DNA of 64,000 nucleotides from Variovorax fucosicus (GTDB lineage: Bacteria; Pseudomonadota; Gammaproteobacteria; Burkholderiales; Burkholderiaceae_C), in assembly GCF_030316825.1 (NCBI RefSeq), contig NZ_JASZYU010000003.1, positions 558,001-622,000 on the forward strand, read 5' to 3'. The notes beneath the pieces are model-generated. The model searched no databases. It had not been told where the DNA came from and worked only from the letters and a program-made list of their open reading frames with translations. How positions within the stretch are numbered: the first letter of the stretch is position 1; each line of letters starts with the position of its first letter. Of this stretch, positions 35,523-43,529 are shown in pieces. Position numbers and translations under genes: made by a program.

Positions 35523-36202
35523 GCCGGCTCGAGCGCCCAGGCGGCCTGCGCGTCGAACACGCGGCACAGGGCATCGGTGCGGTTGCGCGCGCCCAGCGCG
35601 CGATAGACCATCGACAGGTGCACCTTGACCGTGCCTTCCGCGATCGACAGCTGCCTTGCGATCAGCTTGACCGGCGTCCCGCGGATCGCCAGCGCCAGCA
35701 CCTCGCGCTGGCGTGGCGAAAGCTCGACCCGCAGGAAGCGGGCGAGGTCTTCGCGCGGCAGCTCATCCTGGTCGCGGGCCCGCGTCACGTCGTCGGCCAG
35801 CACGAACTCCGCCGGCAGGTAGACGCGATGGCGCAGCACCACGCGCAGCGCGGCCTCCATGTCCTCGAGGCGGTACGACTTGGGGACGAAGCCGGCGGCG
35901 CCGGCCTCGATCACTTCGCGCACGCGCTGCGGGGAGCTTTCGGCCGATTGCATGCACACCGGCGTGGCCTCGTACTGCGCCTTGATCGCGCGCAGTGCGG
36001 CAACGCCCGAGAGCTGCGGCAGGTGGTAGTCGAGCAGAACCAGATCGAGGTCGGTTGCCGCGAGCTTGCACGCGGCCTCGACGTCGCGCACGGCGTCGAA
36101 CACGAAGGGCCGACCGGGCTCGATCTCGGCGGCCATCCGCTCCAGCAGGAGGCGGGTGCCGTTCCAGACGATCTCATGGTCATCGACCAGCAGAACCTTC
36201 AT
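35519..36202 (-). CDS. LuxR/NarL-type response regulator
   Basis: The 227-residue two-domain regulator has a receiver with Asp7/Asp8, phosphoacceptor Asp58 (LVLLDYHLP) and Lys108. The C-terminal LuxR HTH (about 161-220) reads LSPRQREVLALAIRGTPVKL, IARQLSIAEGTVKVHLSMVY. GGAGG lies a few nt before the ATG at 36202, which sets the start. It is the first gene of an operon with the hybrid kinase and the fusion enzyme, all joined by 4-nt overlaps. It probably binds in the 224-nt region shared with the divergent PLD gene, where an imperfect dyad occurs (36288-36304). Confidence 0.94.
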   Translation of the reverse strand: MKVLLVDDHEIVWNGTRLLLERMAAEIEPGRPFVFDAVRDVEAACKLAATDLDLVLLDYHLPQLSGVAALRAIKAQYEATPVCMQSAESSPQRVREVIEAGAAGFVPKSYRLEDMEAALRVVLRHRVYLPAEFVLADDVTRARDQDELPREDLARFLRVELSPRQREVLALAIRGTPVKLIARQLSIAEGTVKVHLSMVYRALGARNRTDALCRVFDAQAAWALEPA

Positions 36203-36287
36203 AGGGTCCTCCAGACATCGCAGCGCGAACCCCCTTGCCTTCGACGGCAGGTTAGCGCAAAGCCGTTGAACAAGCGATGGCGCAGAC

Positions 36288-36304
36288 CTACGCCGAAGGC
36301 CTAG
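36288..36304. promoter_or_regulatory. Imperfect dyad, candidate response-regulator site
   Basis: CTACGCC-GAA-GGCCTAG has 7-bp arms with one mismatch around a 3-nt centre. It lies 86 nt upstream of the response-regulator start and 123 nt before the PLD start. NarL/LuxR-type regulators bind short dyads of this kind. Link to this regulator is inferred from position only. Confidence 0.4.
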
Positions 36305-36426
36305 TCCGACCGGCCGCTGCGCTGCCCGGCGCCGCCTAGCCGTGGCGCGCAATGGTTGCGCCGCGGGCAACGCGGAAGACTTGCTGGCATCGGCTCACGC
36401 AGGCCATTCGATGCAAGGACAGCGCC

Positions 36427-38037
36427 ATGACGACCAAGCCTCTCTCCCCCTTTTGCATGGCATGCCGCCGCGCCGCGCGCCAGTGCTGCGGCGCGATCCT
36501 GGCGCTTGCCGCGCTGCTGGCCTCGTTGCTGGCCGGATGCGCGGTGCTGCCGCATGACGTGCTGCGCACGGCATCGCAGGCCCGAACCGATGTCGAGCAG
36601 AGCACGCTCGCGCGCGTCGCCACCGCCTCGCTGGCGGCCGGGCAGTCGTCCGCCCTGCGCCTGCTGCCGGCCGGCGACCAGGCCTTCGATGCCCGGATCG
36701 CACTGGCGCGCAGCGCCGAGATCTCCATCGACGCGCAGTACTACGTGATCGCCAACGATCTGTCGGGCCGGCAGTTCCTGCGCGAGCTGCACGACGCAGC
36801 GGCGCGCGGCGTGCGCGTGCGCCTGCTGGTCGATGACCTCTACGCCGGTGGCGACGACGGACTGCTGGACGGCCTGGCCGCACACCGCAATGTGGAGCTG
36901 CGCCTGTTCAATCCATTGCCGGTTCGCACCGGCGGCCCATTCGCCCGGGTGCTGCTTTCGCTGCACCAGCTGGAGCGGGTGAACCGGCGCATGCACAACA
37001 AGCTCTTCGTCGCAGACAACAGCTTCGCGATCTGCGGCGGACGCAACATCGCCGACGCGTACTTCGGCCGCAGCGAGCCATCCCACTTCATCGACATGGA
37101 CGTGCTGGTCGCGGGCGCTGCAGTTCGGGAACTGTCCGCCGCCTTCGATGCCTTCTGGAACGGGCCGAACGCCTACCCGGTCGAATCCATCGCCGGTGCG
37201 CGCGCCGACCCCGCTGTCGCGCGCGCGCGCTTCGGCGCGCTCATGAGCGGCCTGGCCCGCTTTGTGCTGCCCGAAGGTGCGCGCGATTCCCTGGGCCGCA
37301 GCGGCATCGGCAGCCAGCTCGCGCAGGGACATGTTGAACTGCAACCGGCCGGCGTCCGCGTGGTTGCCGACCCCGCTGAATGGCCTGAGGCGGCCGCGGG
37401 GCGCTCCGAGGGCGCAGTGATGAACGCGAACCTCGAGCTGCTCCGGACGGCACGCTCCGAGGTGCTGGTCGTGTCGCCCTACTTCGTGCCGATGGCCCGC
37501 ATGATCGATGCGTTCCGCCACGCAAGTTCGGGCGGCGCCCAGGTCTCGGTGATGACGAACTCGCTGGCGACGACCGACGAGCCACTGGTTCATCACGGCT
37601 ACATGCGTCACCGTTCGGCGCTGCTGAACCTGGGCGTCTCGCTCTACGAGCTGATGCCGGCGAGCGAATCGCGTTCAGCGGAAACCGGTTCGGGGCACGG
37701 CTCGCTCGGCCGCCTTCACGCCAAGCTGGCGGTGGTGGACCGGCGCTGGTTCTATGTCGGCTCGATGAACATGGATCGCCGCTCGGCGCACTGCAACACC
37801 GAACTCGGCCTGGTGGTCGATAGTCCGGCGCTGGCGGGCGAACTGGCCGACCTGATCCGCAGGGAGCGCATGCCGAACAGTTTCAGCGTCGACCGCGCAC
37901 CCGGCGGCGGCCCGTTGCAGTGGACGTATGCGCGCGACGGCCGCCAATGGACCCTGAACCGGGAGCCCGATTCGAACTGGGCGCAACGGCTGCGCTGGTC
38001 GGTGCTGTCGCTGGTCGTGGACGAGGACTATCTCTGA
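36427..38037 (+). CDS. Phospholipase D-like lipoprotein (two HKD motifs)
   Basis: The 536-residue protein of the PLD superfamily has both catalytic HxKxxxxD motifs: His190/Lys192/Asp197 (HNKLFVADNSFAICGGRN) and His431/Lys433/Asp438 (HAKLAVVDRRWFYVGSMN). The N-terminus carries a lipobox-type signal (LASLLAGC, Cys38), so it is probably anchored in the envelope. It resembles the cardiolipin-synthase/phospholipase branch of periplasmic PLD proteins (for example YmdC/ClsC-like), which exchange or hydrolyse phospholipid headgroups. The ATG at 36427 gives a normal signal; an earlier in-frame GTG at 36352 is less likely. It is divergent from the two-component operon and may share its control. Confidence 0.88.
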   Translation: MTTKPLSPFCMACRRAARQCCGAILALAALLASLLAGCAVLPHDVLRTASQARTDVEQSTLARVATASLAAGQSSALRLLPAGDQAFDARIALARSAEISIDAQYYVIANDLSGRQFLRELHDAAARGVRVRLLVDDLYAGGDDGLLDGLAAHRNVELRLFNPLPVRTGGPFARVLLSLHQLERVNRRMHNKLFVADNSFAICGGRNIADAYFGRSEPSHFIDMDVLVAGAAVRELSAAFDAFWNGPNAYPVESIAGARADPAVARARFGALMSGLARFVLPEGARDSLGRSGIGSQLAQGHVELQPAGVRVVADPAEWPEAAAGRSEGAVMNANLELLRTARSEVLVVSPYFVPMARMIDAFRHASSGGAQVSVMTNSLATTDEPLVHHGYMRHRSALLNLGVSLYELMPASESRSAETGSGHGSLGRLHAKLAVVDRRWFYVGSMNMDRRSAHCNTELGLVVDSPALAGELADLIRRERMPNSFSVDRAPGGGPLQWTYARDGRQWTLNREPDSNWAQRLRWSVLSLVVDEDYL

Positions 38038-38041
38038 AGCC

Positions 38042-38398
38042 CTATCGCGGCGCGAACGCCCATTCGGCCAGCTTGCGCAACGGCGGCCATGCGCGATACG
38101 CGGCCAGAATACGGAGCCGGGCGACTGCAGCGGCACGGCGCCTGCGTGCGACCAGGGTCAGGGCCGTGGCGATGGCGACCGTGGTCTTGTCGCCCCGCTG
38201 CGCCCTGATGCGCCAGGCCAGAGCCAGCACGCTCAGGTCGTCGATGCTCAACCGGGCGAGGTGGTATTGCGCCTGCTCCTCGTCGTCCTCGATCTCCTCG
38301 GCTCGGGGGCGAAAAGTCGAATCCAGGCAAAACCAGTCGCTGCTCTTCGCAACGTTGGCCGTCGGCACTTGCGCATCCATGCTCATCATCGACTCCAT
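38042..38398 (-). CDS. Hypothetical protein, 118 residues
   Basis: An open frame whose product MESMMSMDAQVPTANVAKSS continues with an acidic patch (EEIEDDEEQAQYHLARLSIDD) and then a basic, Ala/Arg-rich C-terminus (VARRRRAAAVARLRILAAYR). It has no signal peptide and no motif I recognise. The balanced composition and position, converging on the PLD gene with 4 nt between stops, favour a real gene over the overlapping Arg/Gly-rich frame on the same strand. Function unknown. Confidence 0.5.
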   Translation of the reverse strand: MESMMSMDAQVPTANVAKSSDWFCLDSTFRPRAEEIEDDEEQAQYHLARLSIDDLSVLALAWRIRAQRGDKTTVAIATALTLVARRRRAAAVARLRILAAYRAWPPLRKLAEWAFAPR

Positions 38399-38490
38399 CC
38401 AGGCTGGTTGGAATCCGCAGTGTGCGCAAAACCCGGCTTACCTTCTGTGCGCTAGCGCACGCAGCAGGCCACCACCGGACAGCTGGCGAG

Positions 38491-39048
38491 TCAAGCGTTG
38501 TGCGTCTTGATCCAGGCCACGTACTTGTCGACCCAGCCTTGCAGGAACTTCTTCGTGCCCGCGTTGCCGATGTGGCCCTTGTCGTCGAACAGGTCGTCCT
38601 TGACCTGAACGAAGGCTTCGGGCTGGCCCAGCGTCGGCACGTCCAGGTAGGCCAGCACGTTGCGCAGGTGCTGCTGCGCCAGCGCGGTGCCGATGGCGCC
38701 GACCGAGATACCGATCACGCCGGCCGGCTTGCCGGCCCAGGCGCTCTGGCCGTAGGGACGCGAAGCATGGTCGATCGCGTTCTTCAGCACACCGGGCATC
38801 GAGCGGTTGTATTCGGGCGTGACGAACAGCAGGCCCTGGCAGGCCGCGATCTCGGTCTTCAGCCGCTTGACCGGGGCCGCCTGGTTGCCGTCGTCGTCCT
38901 GGTTGTAGAGCGGGAGATCGTCGATGCGCAGGTGCTCGAAGATGAAACCCTCGGGCGCCAGCGCTGCCAGCGCGAGCGCGAGCTTTCGGTTGAACGAGTC
39001 CTTGCGGATACTGCCGATCACGACGCCGATTCTGTAGGTGGTGCTCAT
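38491..39048 (-). CDS. NAD(P)H-dependent FMN reductase
   Basis: This flavodoxin-fold reductase of 185 residues has the FMN-phosphate loop GSIRKDSFNRKLA and the flavin-stacking segment TPEYNRSMPGVLKNAIDHASRP, both typical of NADPH-dependent FMN reductases of the chromate/quinone reductase type. It may supply reduced flavin or act directly on quinones. It is the last gene of a run with a halogenase-like flavoprotein (21 nt upstream), a DsbA-like protein and serine acetyltransferase, which makes reduced-flavin supply to the flavoprotein a reasonable idea. Confidence 0.9.
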   Translation of the reverse strand: MSTTYRIGVVIGSIRKDSFNRKLALALAALAPEGFIFEHLRIDDLPLYNQDDDGNQAAPVKRLKTEIAACQGLLFVTPEYNRSMPGVLKNAIDHASRPYGQSAWAGKPAGVIGISVGAIGTALAQQHLRNVLAYLDVPTLGQPEAFVQVKDDLFDDKGHIGNAGTKKFLQGWVDKYVAWIKTHNA

Positions 39049-39069
39049 GGGATCTCCGTTGCGGTGGGG

Positions 39070-40404
39070 TCAGGGGGTGGGCTGAATGGTTTCGTCCTGC
39101 AGCTTGCCGATGTCGCGGATGTTGGCGCGGTGCTGTTTCCAGCCGGCGATGGTGCGGCGCAGGTTGGCGATGGAAATGCCGTAGTACAGCATCTTGAACA
39201 CCCGCAACCGGCCCCAGTACGGCGTGCCGCCGAAGATGTCGCCGGCCAGCAGCGACATCAGCGCCTCTTTCACGCGCAGCGGGTTGATCGGGTACATGAA
39301 CATGTCGCGGATGGTCGGGTTGGTCACGCGGTAGATGAACCACGAATACTCGCGCGGCCCCTTGCGCATCATGGCCTCGAAGGCCGCGCGTGCCTTGTCG
39401 GCTTCGGCCGGCCGGTCGAGCCGGGTGGCCACCACGTCGGCGCCATCGAAGGCGCTGTGCATGGCGAGGTATACGCCCGACGAGAACATCGGGTCGATGA
39501 AGGTGAACGCGTCGCCCAGCATCAGGTAGCGGTCGCCGCTCGCGTGGTCGCTGCTGTAGGCAAAGTTGCCGGTGGCATGCACCGCGTCGTCGACCAGCGT
39601 GGCCTTTTCGAGCCGGCGCGCCAGTTCGGGGCACAGCGCGATGGTGTCGGCAAAGAACTCCTTCATCGGCTTGTCGCGCGTCTTCAGGTAGTAGGGCCAG
39701 CACACCGCACCGACACTGGTGGTGCCGTCGGCCAGCGGAATGAACCAGAACCAGCCATGCGCGAACCAGCAGATGCTGATGTTGCCTTCGAGCTTGCCCT
39801 TGAGCCGTTCGGCGTTCGTGAAATGGCCGAACAGCGCGGTGCTGTTGTGGTCGGGGTTCTTGTGCTTGCTGCGCAGCTTGTTGGCCAGCAGCGTGTCGCG
39901 GCCGGTCGCGTCGACCACGAAGCGCGTGCGCCAGCTTCGGCGTGCGCCGTCGTCCAGTTCGGCCTGAACCGTGGCGCCCTCGGCGTCGAAAGCCACATCG
40001 CGCACGCGGCAACCCTCGAGCGTGCGTGCCCCGCGCGTGGCCGCGTTGCGAAACAACATCTCGTCGAGCTCGGAGCGGCGCACCTGCCAGGCCGAGGGCA
40101 TGGTCTTGTTCCAGGCGTCGGCAAACTCCACCGCGCTGGTGTGTTCGTGCTCGGGCGAAACGAATTCGATGCCGAACTTGGGCATGCCGATGCGATCGAC
40201 CTGGTCGCGCACGCCGAGGCGCTCGAACAGTTCCACGTTGGCCGGCAGCAGAGATTCGCCGATATGAAAACGCGGGTGGTGCGCCTTCTCGACCAGCACC
40301 ACGTCGCGCCCCTGCTGGGCCAGCAGGGCGGCGATGGTGGAGCCGGCCGGACCGCCGCCGATCACCAGCACGTCGCAGTCTTGTGTGGGGGGTGCCTCGC
40401 TCAT
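39070..40404 (-). CDS. FAD-dependent halogenase-like oxidoreductase
   Basis: The 444-residue flavoprotein is related to flavin-dependent halogenases and geranylgeranyl-reductase-like monooxygenases. It has the FAD motif GGGPAGS at 16-22 and HHPRFHIGESLLPA at 42-55. Lys76 (MPKFGIEF) aligns by position with the halogenase catalytic lysine. The WxWxIP halogenase signature is present as GWFWFIP (Trp218, Trp220, Ile222, Pro223). LMLGDAFTFIDPMFSSGVYL is the second FAD contact. Many proteins with these motifs have no proven halogenase activity. The ATG at 40404 overlaps the DsbA-like stop by 4 nt. An FMN reductase gene follows, as halogenases require reduced flavin. Confidence 0.85.
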   Translation of the reverse strand: MSEAPPTQDCDVLVIGGGPAGSTIAALLAQQGRDVVLVEKAHHPRFHIGESLLPANVELFERLGVRDQVDRIGMPKFGIEFVSPEHEHTSAVEFADAWNKTMPSAWQVRRSELDEMLFRNAATRGARTLEGCRVRDVAFDAEGATVQAELDDGARRSWRTRFVVDATGRDTLLANKLRSKHKNPDHNSTALFGHFTNAERLKGKLEGNISICWFAHGWFWFIPLADGTTSVGAVCWPYYLKTRDKPMKEFFADTIALCPELARRLEKATLVDDAVHATGNFAYSSDHASGDRYLMLGDAFTFIDPMFSSGVYLAMHSAFDGADVVATRLDRPAEADKARAAFEAMMRKGPREYSWFIYRVTNPTIRDMFMYPINPLRVKEALMSLLAGDIFGGTPYWGRLRVFKMLYYGISIANLRRTIAGWKQHRANIRDIGKLQDETIQPTP

Positions 40405-40946
40405 TGGCCCAGCGCCTTGTCGATCACGGTGTGCAGGTGGTTCACGCCGAACGACACGTCGCAGAAGTCGCCGTTGACATAGAAGGCCGGCGTGCCGCGC
40501 ACGCCGAGGCGGCGCCCACTTTCGAGCTGCTCCTGCACGCGCTGCAGATAGACGTGGTCGCGCATTTCGTTGGTGAAGCGCGCCATGTCGAGGCCGGCCT
40601 CTTCGGCGTAGCGAAGCACGTGTTTCTCGTCGAGCTGCAATTGATGGGCGAACAGCAGCTCGTAGAACGGCCAGAACCTGTGCTGCGCGGCGGCTGCTTC
40701 GGCCGCCTCGGCCGCCAGCTCTGCATGCGGATGCACTTCGCGCAGCGGGAAGTGCCGGAACACGAAGCGCACCTGCTCGCCGTAGTGCGCCAACAGGATC
40801 TTCAGCGCCGAATGCGCCTGCCGACACGACGGGCACTCGAAGTCGCCGTACTCGACCAGCGTGACACGGGCTGCGGCCGGGCCGCGGGCGTGGTCGGTGG
40901 CGGGGTCCACGGCCAGCACGGTGGCTGGATTGAAGGGGGTATTCAT
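40401..40946 (-). CDS. DsbA-family thioredoxin-fold protein
   Basis: The 181-residue protein has a thioredoxin fold with helical insertion. The active site is CPSC in GDFECPSCRQAHSALK and the cis-proline loop is VRGTPAFYVNG. It resembles DsbA-type proteins related to NhaA-fused thioredoxins and disulfide isomerases (DSBA-like thioredoxin). No signal peptide is evident from the chosen start (MNTPFNPATVLAVDPAT), so it is probably cytosolic, which is atypical for a DsbA. The stop overlaps the halogenase-like gene by 4 nt; serine acetyltransferase is 56 nt upstream. Confidence 0.87.
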   Translation of the reverse strand: MNTPFNPATVLAVDPATDHARGPAAARVTLVEYGDFECPSCRQAHSALKILLAHYGEQVRFVFRHFPLREVHPHAELAAEAAEAAAAQHRFWPFYELLFAHQLQLDEKHVLRYAEEAGLDMARFTNEMRDHVYLQRVQEQLESGRRLGVRGTPAFYVNGDFCDVSFGVNHLHTVIDKALGQ

Positions 40947-41002
40947 GCGCAATCTTTCAAAACAACAACGACAACGGCAGGGCCAGAGTATGTCTCCGGC
41001 GG

Positions 41003-41926
41003 CTACTTCGCCGGGGCCGCCATGTCGCGCGCAAGCTCGCGCGACAGCGCCTGCGTGACGCTGCAGCCGGCCGGCACGTCCTGCGTGACCCACACGTTGC
41101 CGCCGATGGTCGCGCCCTTCCCGATGGTCACGCGCCCGAGGATGGTCGCGCCTGCGTAGATCACCACCTCGTCTTCCAGCACCGGATGCCGCGGCAGCCC
41201 CTTCTTGGGATGGCCGTCGCTGTCGATCGGAAAGCGCTTGGCGCCGAGCGTCACGGCCTGGTAGAGCCGCACGCGCTCGCCGATGACGGCCGTCTCGCCG
41301 ATCACCACGCCCGTGCCGTGGTCGATGAAGAAGCCGGCGCCGATCTGTGCGCCCGGATGGATGTCGATGCCGGTCTGTGCGTGCGCGCGCTCGGCCACGA
41401 TGCGCGCCAGCAACGTGAGGCCCAGCTTGTAGAGCTGGTGTGCCATGCGGTGGTGGATCATCGCCAGCACACCGGGATAGCACAGCAGCACCTCGTCGAC
41501 GCTGCGCGCAGCCGGGTCGCCATGGAACGCGGCCATCACGTCGGTGTCGAGCAGTCGGCGAATGCCCGGCAACGCCTCGGCGAAGGCTCGCACGCGCTGC
41601 TGCGCGTCGGCGCTCAGTTCGGCCAGCTCGGCCGCCGTGCGGCGCCGCTCGTGCCGCAGTTCGAGCGTGGCCTGCGCAAACAGGTGGTGCAGCGCCGCAT
41701 CGAGCGTGTGGGCGACATAGAAGTCTTCGCTTTCCTGGCGCAGATCGGTCGGCCCGAGCCGCATCGGAAACAGCGCGCCGGTGAGCGACTCCACCACCTC
41801 GGCCATGACGTCGCGCGACGGCAATTCGCGTTCACCGCCCTCCTGGGCCCGCTGCTGCCCCTCGCGCCACTCGCGCCGCACCTGCTGCAGCGAGGTAACG
41901 ATCTCGTCAACCTGGAAACCCGCCAT
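41003..41926 (-). CDS. Serine O-acetyltransferase (EpsC type)
   Basis: This enzyme makes O-acetylserine, the direct precursor for cysteine synthesis. The 307-residue protein has a long helical N-terminal domain and a left-handed beta-helix of hexapeptide repeats: TGIDIHPGAQIGAGFFIDHG, TGVVIGETAVIGERVRLYQA and VIYAGATILGRVTIGKGATI. The catalytic His region (IDHGTGVVIGE) is intact. The long N-terminus matches the EpsC-like subclass more than enterobacterial CysE. It is the first gene of the run with the DsbA-like, halogenase-like and FMN reductase genes. The promoter is probably in the 129-nt gap after the AraC gene. Confidence 0.92.
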   Translation of the reverse strand: MAGFQVDEIVTSLQQVRREWREGQQRAQEGGERELPSRDVMAEVVESLTGALFPMRLGPTDLRQESEDFYVAHTLDAALHHLFAQATLELRHERRRTAAELAELSADAQQRVRAFAEALPGIRRLLDTDVMAAFHGDPAARSVDEVLLCYPGVLAMIHHRMAHQLYKLGLTLLARIVAERAHAQTGIDIHPGAQIGAGFFIDHGTGVVIGETAVIGERVRLYQAVTLGAKRFPIDSDGHPKKGLPRHPVLEDEVVIYAGATILGRVTIGKGATIGGNVWVTQDVPAGCSVTQALSRELARDMAAPAK

Positions 41927-42055
41927 ACCTTGCCTCTCGTCTCAGTTCGGATGCGCGAAGCATCGCACTGTTCGAGCGGCCTTGCCATGGCGGGCCTTAT
42001 GCGATCAATACGGCGCCCTCGATGGCCTGCTGCAATCGTTCGCAGCGCCGCCGAC

Positions 42056-42958
42056 TCAATCCTGCAAGACCCCCGCCTGTCGCCTGCGGAATTCGCCGGG
42101 CGTGCACCCCTCGGCACCGCGGAAGAACTTGACGAAGTTGGTCGCCTGGTCAAAGCCCACCCGCGCGCCAACGGCGGCGACAGGCAGTTCCGTGTGCACG
42201 AGCAGCCGCTTGGCTTCCAACGCGATGCGAAGGGCGATGAAGGCCTTGGGCGCCACGCCGGCCGCATCGCCGCAGGCGCGTGAGAGCGTGCGCTCCGAGC
42301 ACGCCATCGCCTGCGCATAGCGCGAGACATGGTGCCACTCCTGAAAGTGCGTCTCCACCAGCCGCCTGAATCTACGGAAACGTTCCGGCACGGGCTGAGA
42401 TCCGCCAGCCGGGCGCTGCTGCCCTTGATGGACGACGTGCAGGCGCGTCACGAGTGCGACCAGCTCGCTCTGCAGCAACCTCTGCAGCAGCGGCCGCTCG
42501 GCATCGAGGCGACAGTCCGCCTGCATGCGCGCCAGCGCCTCGCCCACGCAGCGCCTTGCCTGCCTCTGCAGAGCCAAGTGCGCAGGGAGGGCCTCGACGA
42601 GGTCGACGGCGGAATGCGCACCATCCTCCTGGCCGACCTGCAGCAGCTCGGGACGAAAGAGCAGGATCCACCCGTCCCAGCGGCTCTCGATGTCAAAGCG
42701 GTGCACCTGCGCCGGCCGCACCATAAGCACCGAACCGGTCCGGCATTCGATCTGGCCGAAATCCACTATGGCGCGGCAGCTGCCTCGACTGACGCAGACA
42801 AACATGTGGAAGTCGTAACGGTGGTGGCGCCGAAGATGGGCCGCGCTCACACGTTGCCGCAGATCGGACATCGTGAAGACCTCGAGGTCGAGGGCCTGGC
42901 GCGTGTTCGGCCGGTACCCGACGCGCTCGATCTGAACCGCCTTCGCCTGTTTCCGCAT
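42056..42958 (-). CDS. AraC-family transcriptional regulator
   Basis: The 300-residue regulator has an N-terminal cupin-like sensing domain (RRHHRYDFHMFVCVSRG, then GSVLMVRPAQVHRFDI). The C-terminal double HTH (about 195-300) includes YAQAMACSERTLSRACGDAA and IALEAKRLLVHTELPVAAVG, then ARVGFDQATNFVKFFRGAEG. The final helix ends at PGEFRRRQ as in the family. It is divergent from the SnoaL and quinone-reductase genes across 120 nt and probably controls them. Confidence 0.92.
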   Translation of the reverse strand: MRKQAKAVQIERVGYRPNTRQALDLEVFTMSDLRQRVSAAHLRRHHRYDFHMFVCVSRGSCRAIVDFGQIECRTGSVLMVRPAQVHRFDIESRWDGWILLFRPELLQVGQEDGAHSAVDLVEALPAHLALQRQARRCVGEALARMQADCRLDAERPLLQRLLQSELVALVTRLHVVHQGQQRPAGGSQPVPERFRRFRRLVETHFQEWHHVSRYAQAMACSERTLSRACGDAAGVAPKAFIALRIALEAKRLLVHTELPVAAVGARVGFDQATNFVKFFRGAEGCTPGEFRRRQAGVLQD

Positions 42959-43078
42959 TCGGAGATTGTCCGATATTCACCATCGGCCTACTGAATTTGA
43001 TCGCCCACGGGTGGTGGCGACGCCCGAAACTCGAAGATCGATTTTCTGCCGACCAACAACACCACCGAAGCGATACCC

Positions 43079-43516
43079 ATGCAAGCCCAACGACGAGCGA
43101 CCTCCGACGCGAACCGGCAGTTCATGAAACGGTTCGTCGACTTCATCAACACGGCCGATCCCGGGATGTCCACCGAGCTGGTCTCCCCCGATGCCGTCTT
43201 CCACGTGCCGGGTCGCGCTCAACCGGTGCACGGGCCTGCCGGCTACCTGGAGATCATCGGGATGATGCGCAGCGGATTCCCGGACATCCAGTGGACGCTG
43301 GAGGAAACGGTGATCGAAGGCGACATCATCGCGGCGCGCTACACGATGCGAGGCACCCATCGTGGCCCGTTCTTCGGCGTGCCGCCCACGGGGAAGAAGA
43401 TCGCCGTGCAGGCGTTGAACATCTACCGCCTCTCGCGAGGCAAGATCGTCTCCGAGGTCGGCCAGCCCGACCTGTTGGGGTTGATGCAGCAAATCGGCGG
43501 CCTGCCGCATCCTTGA
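43079..43516 (+). CDS. SnoaL-like / ester cyclase family protein
   Basis: The 145-residue protein has the NTF2-like fold of the SnoaL polyketide cyclase family: FMKRFVDFINTADPGMSTEL, then VHGPAGYLEIIGMMRSGFPD and GTHRGPFFGVPPTGKKIAVQ. Such proteins act as small hydrolases, cyclases or isomerases, and most bacterial members have unknown substrates. It precedes the quinone-reductase gene by 13 nt and is probably cotranscribed. It is divergent from the AraC gene. Confidence 0.86.
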   Translation: MQAQRRATSDANRQFMKRFVDFINTADPGMSTELVSPDAVFHVPGRAQPVHGPAGYLEIIGMMRSGFPDIQWTLEETVIEGDIIAARYTMRGTHRGPFFGVPPTGKKIAVQALNIYRLSRGKIVSEVGQPDLLGLMQQIGGLPHP

Positions 43517-43529
43517 CGCCGAGCCCGCC

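Noticed and set aside
38028..38429. Alternative 133-codon minus-strand frame over the hypothetical gene at 38042-38398
   Set aside because: Arg/Gly/Pro-rich composition typical of a shadow frame; the 118-codon frame has more protein-like composition.
39070..40404. Firm assignment as a flavin-dependent halogenase
   Set aside because: Motifs are suggestive, but many close homologs have no proven halogenase activity; it is kept as halogenase-like.
42959..43078. Possible hairpin in the AraC/SnoaL intergenic region around GATCGCCCAC/GTGGTGGCGA
   Set aside because: The arms pair only with a bulge and no T-run or consensus operator was found, so it was not listed as a feature.
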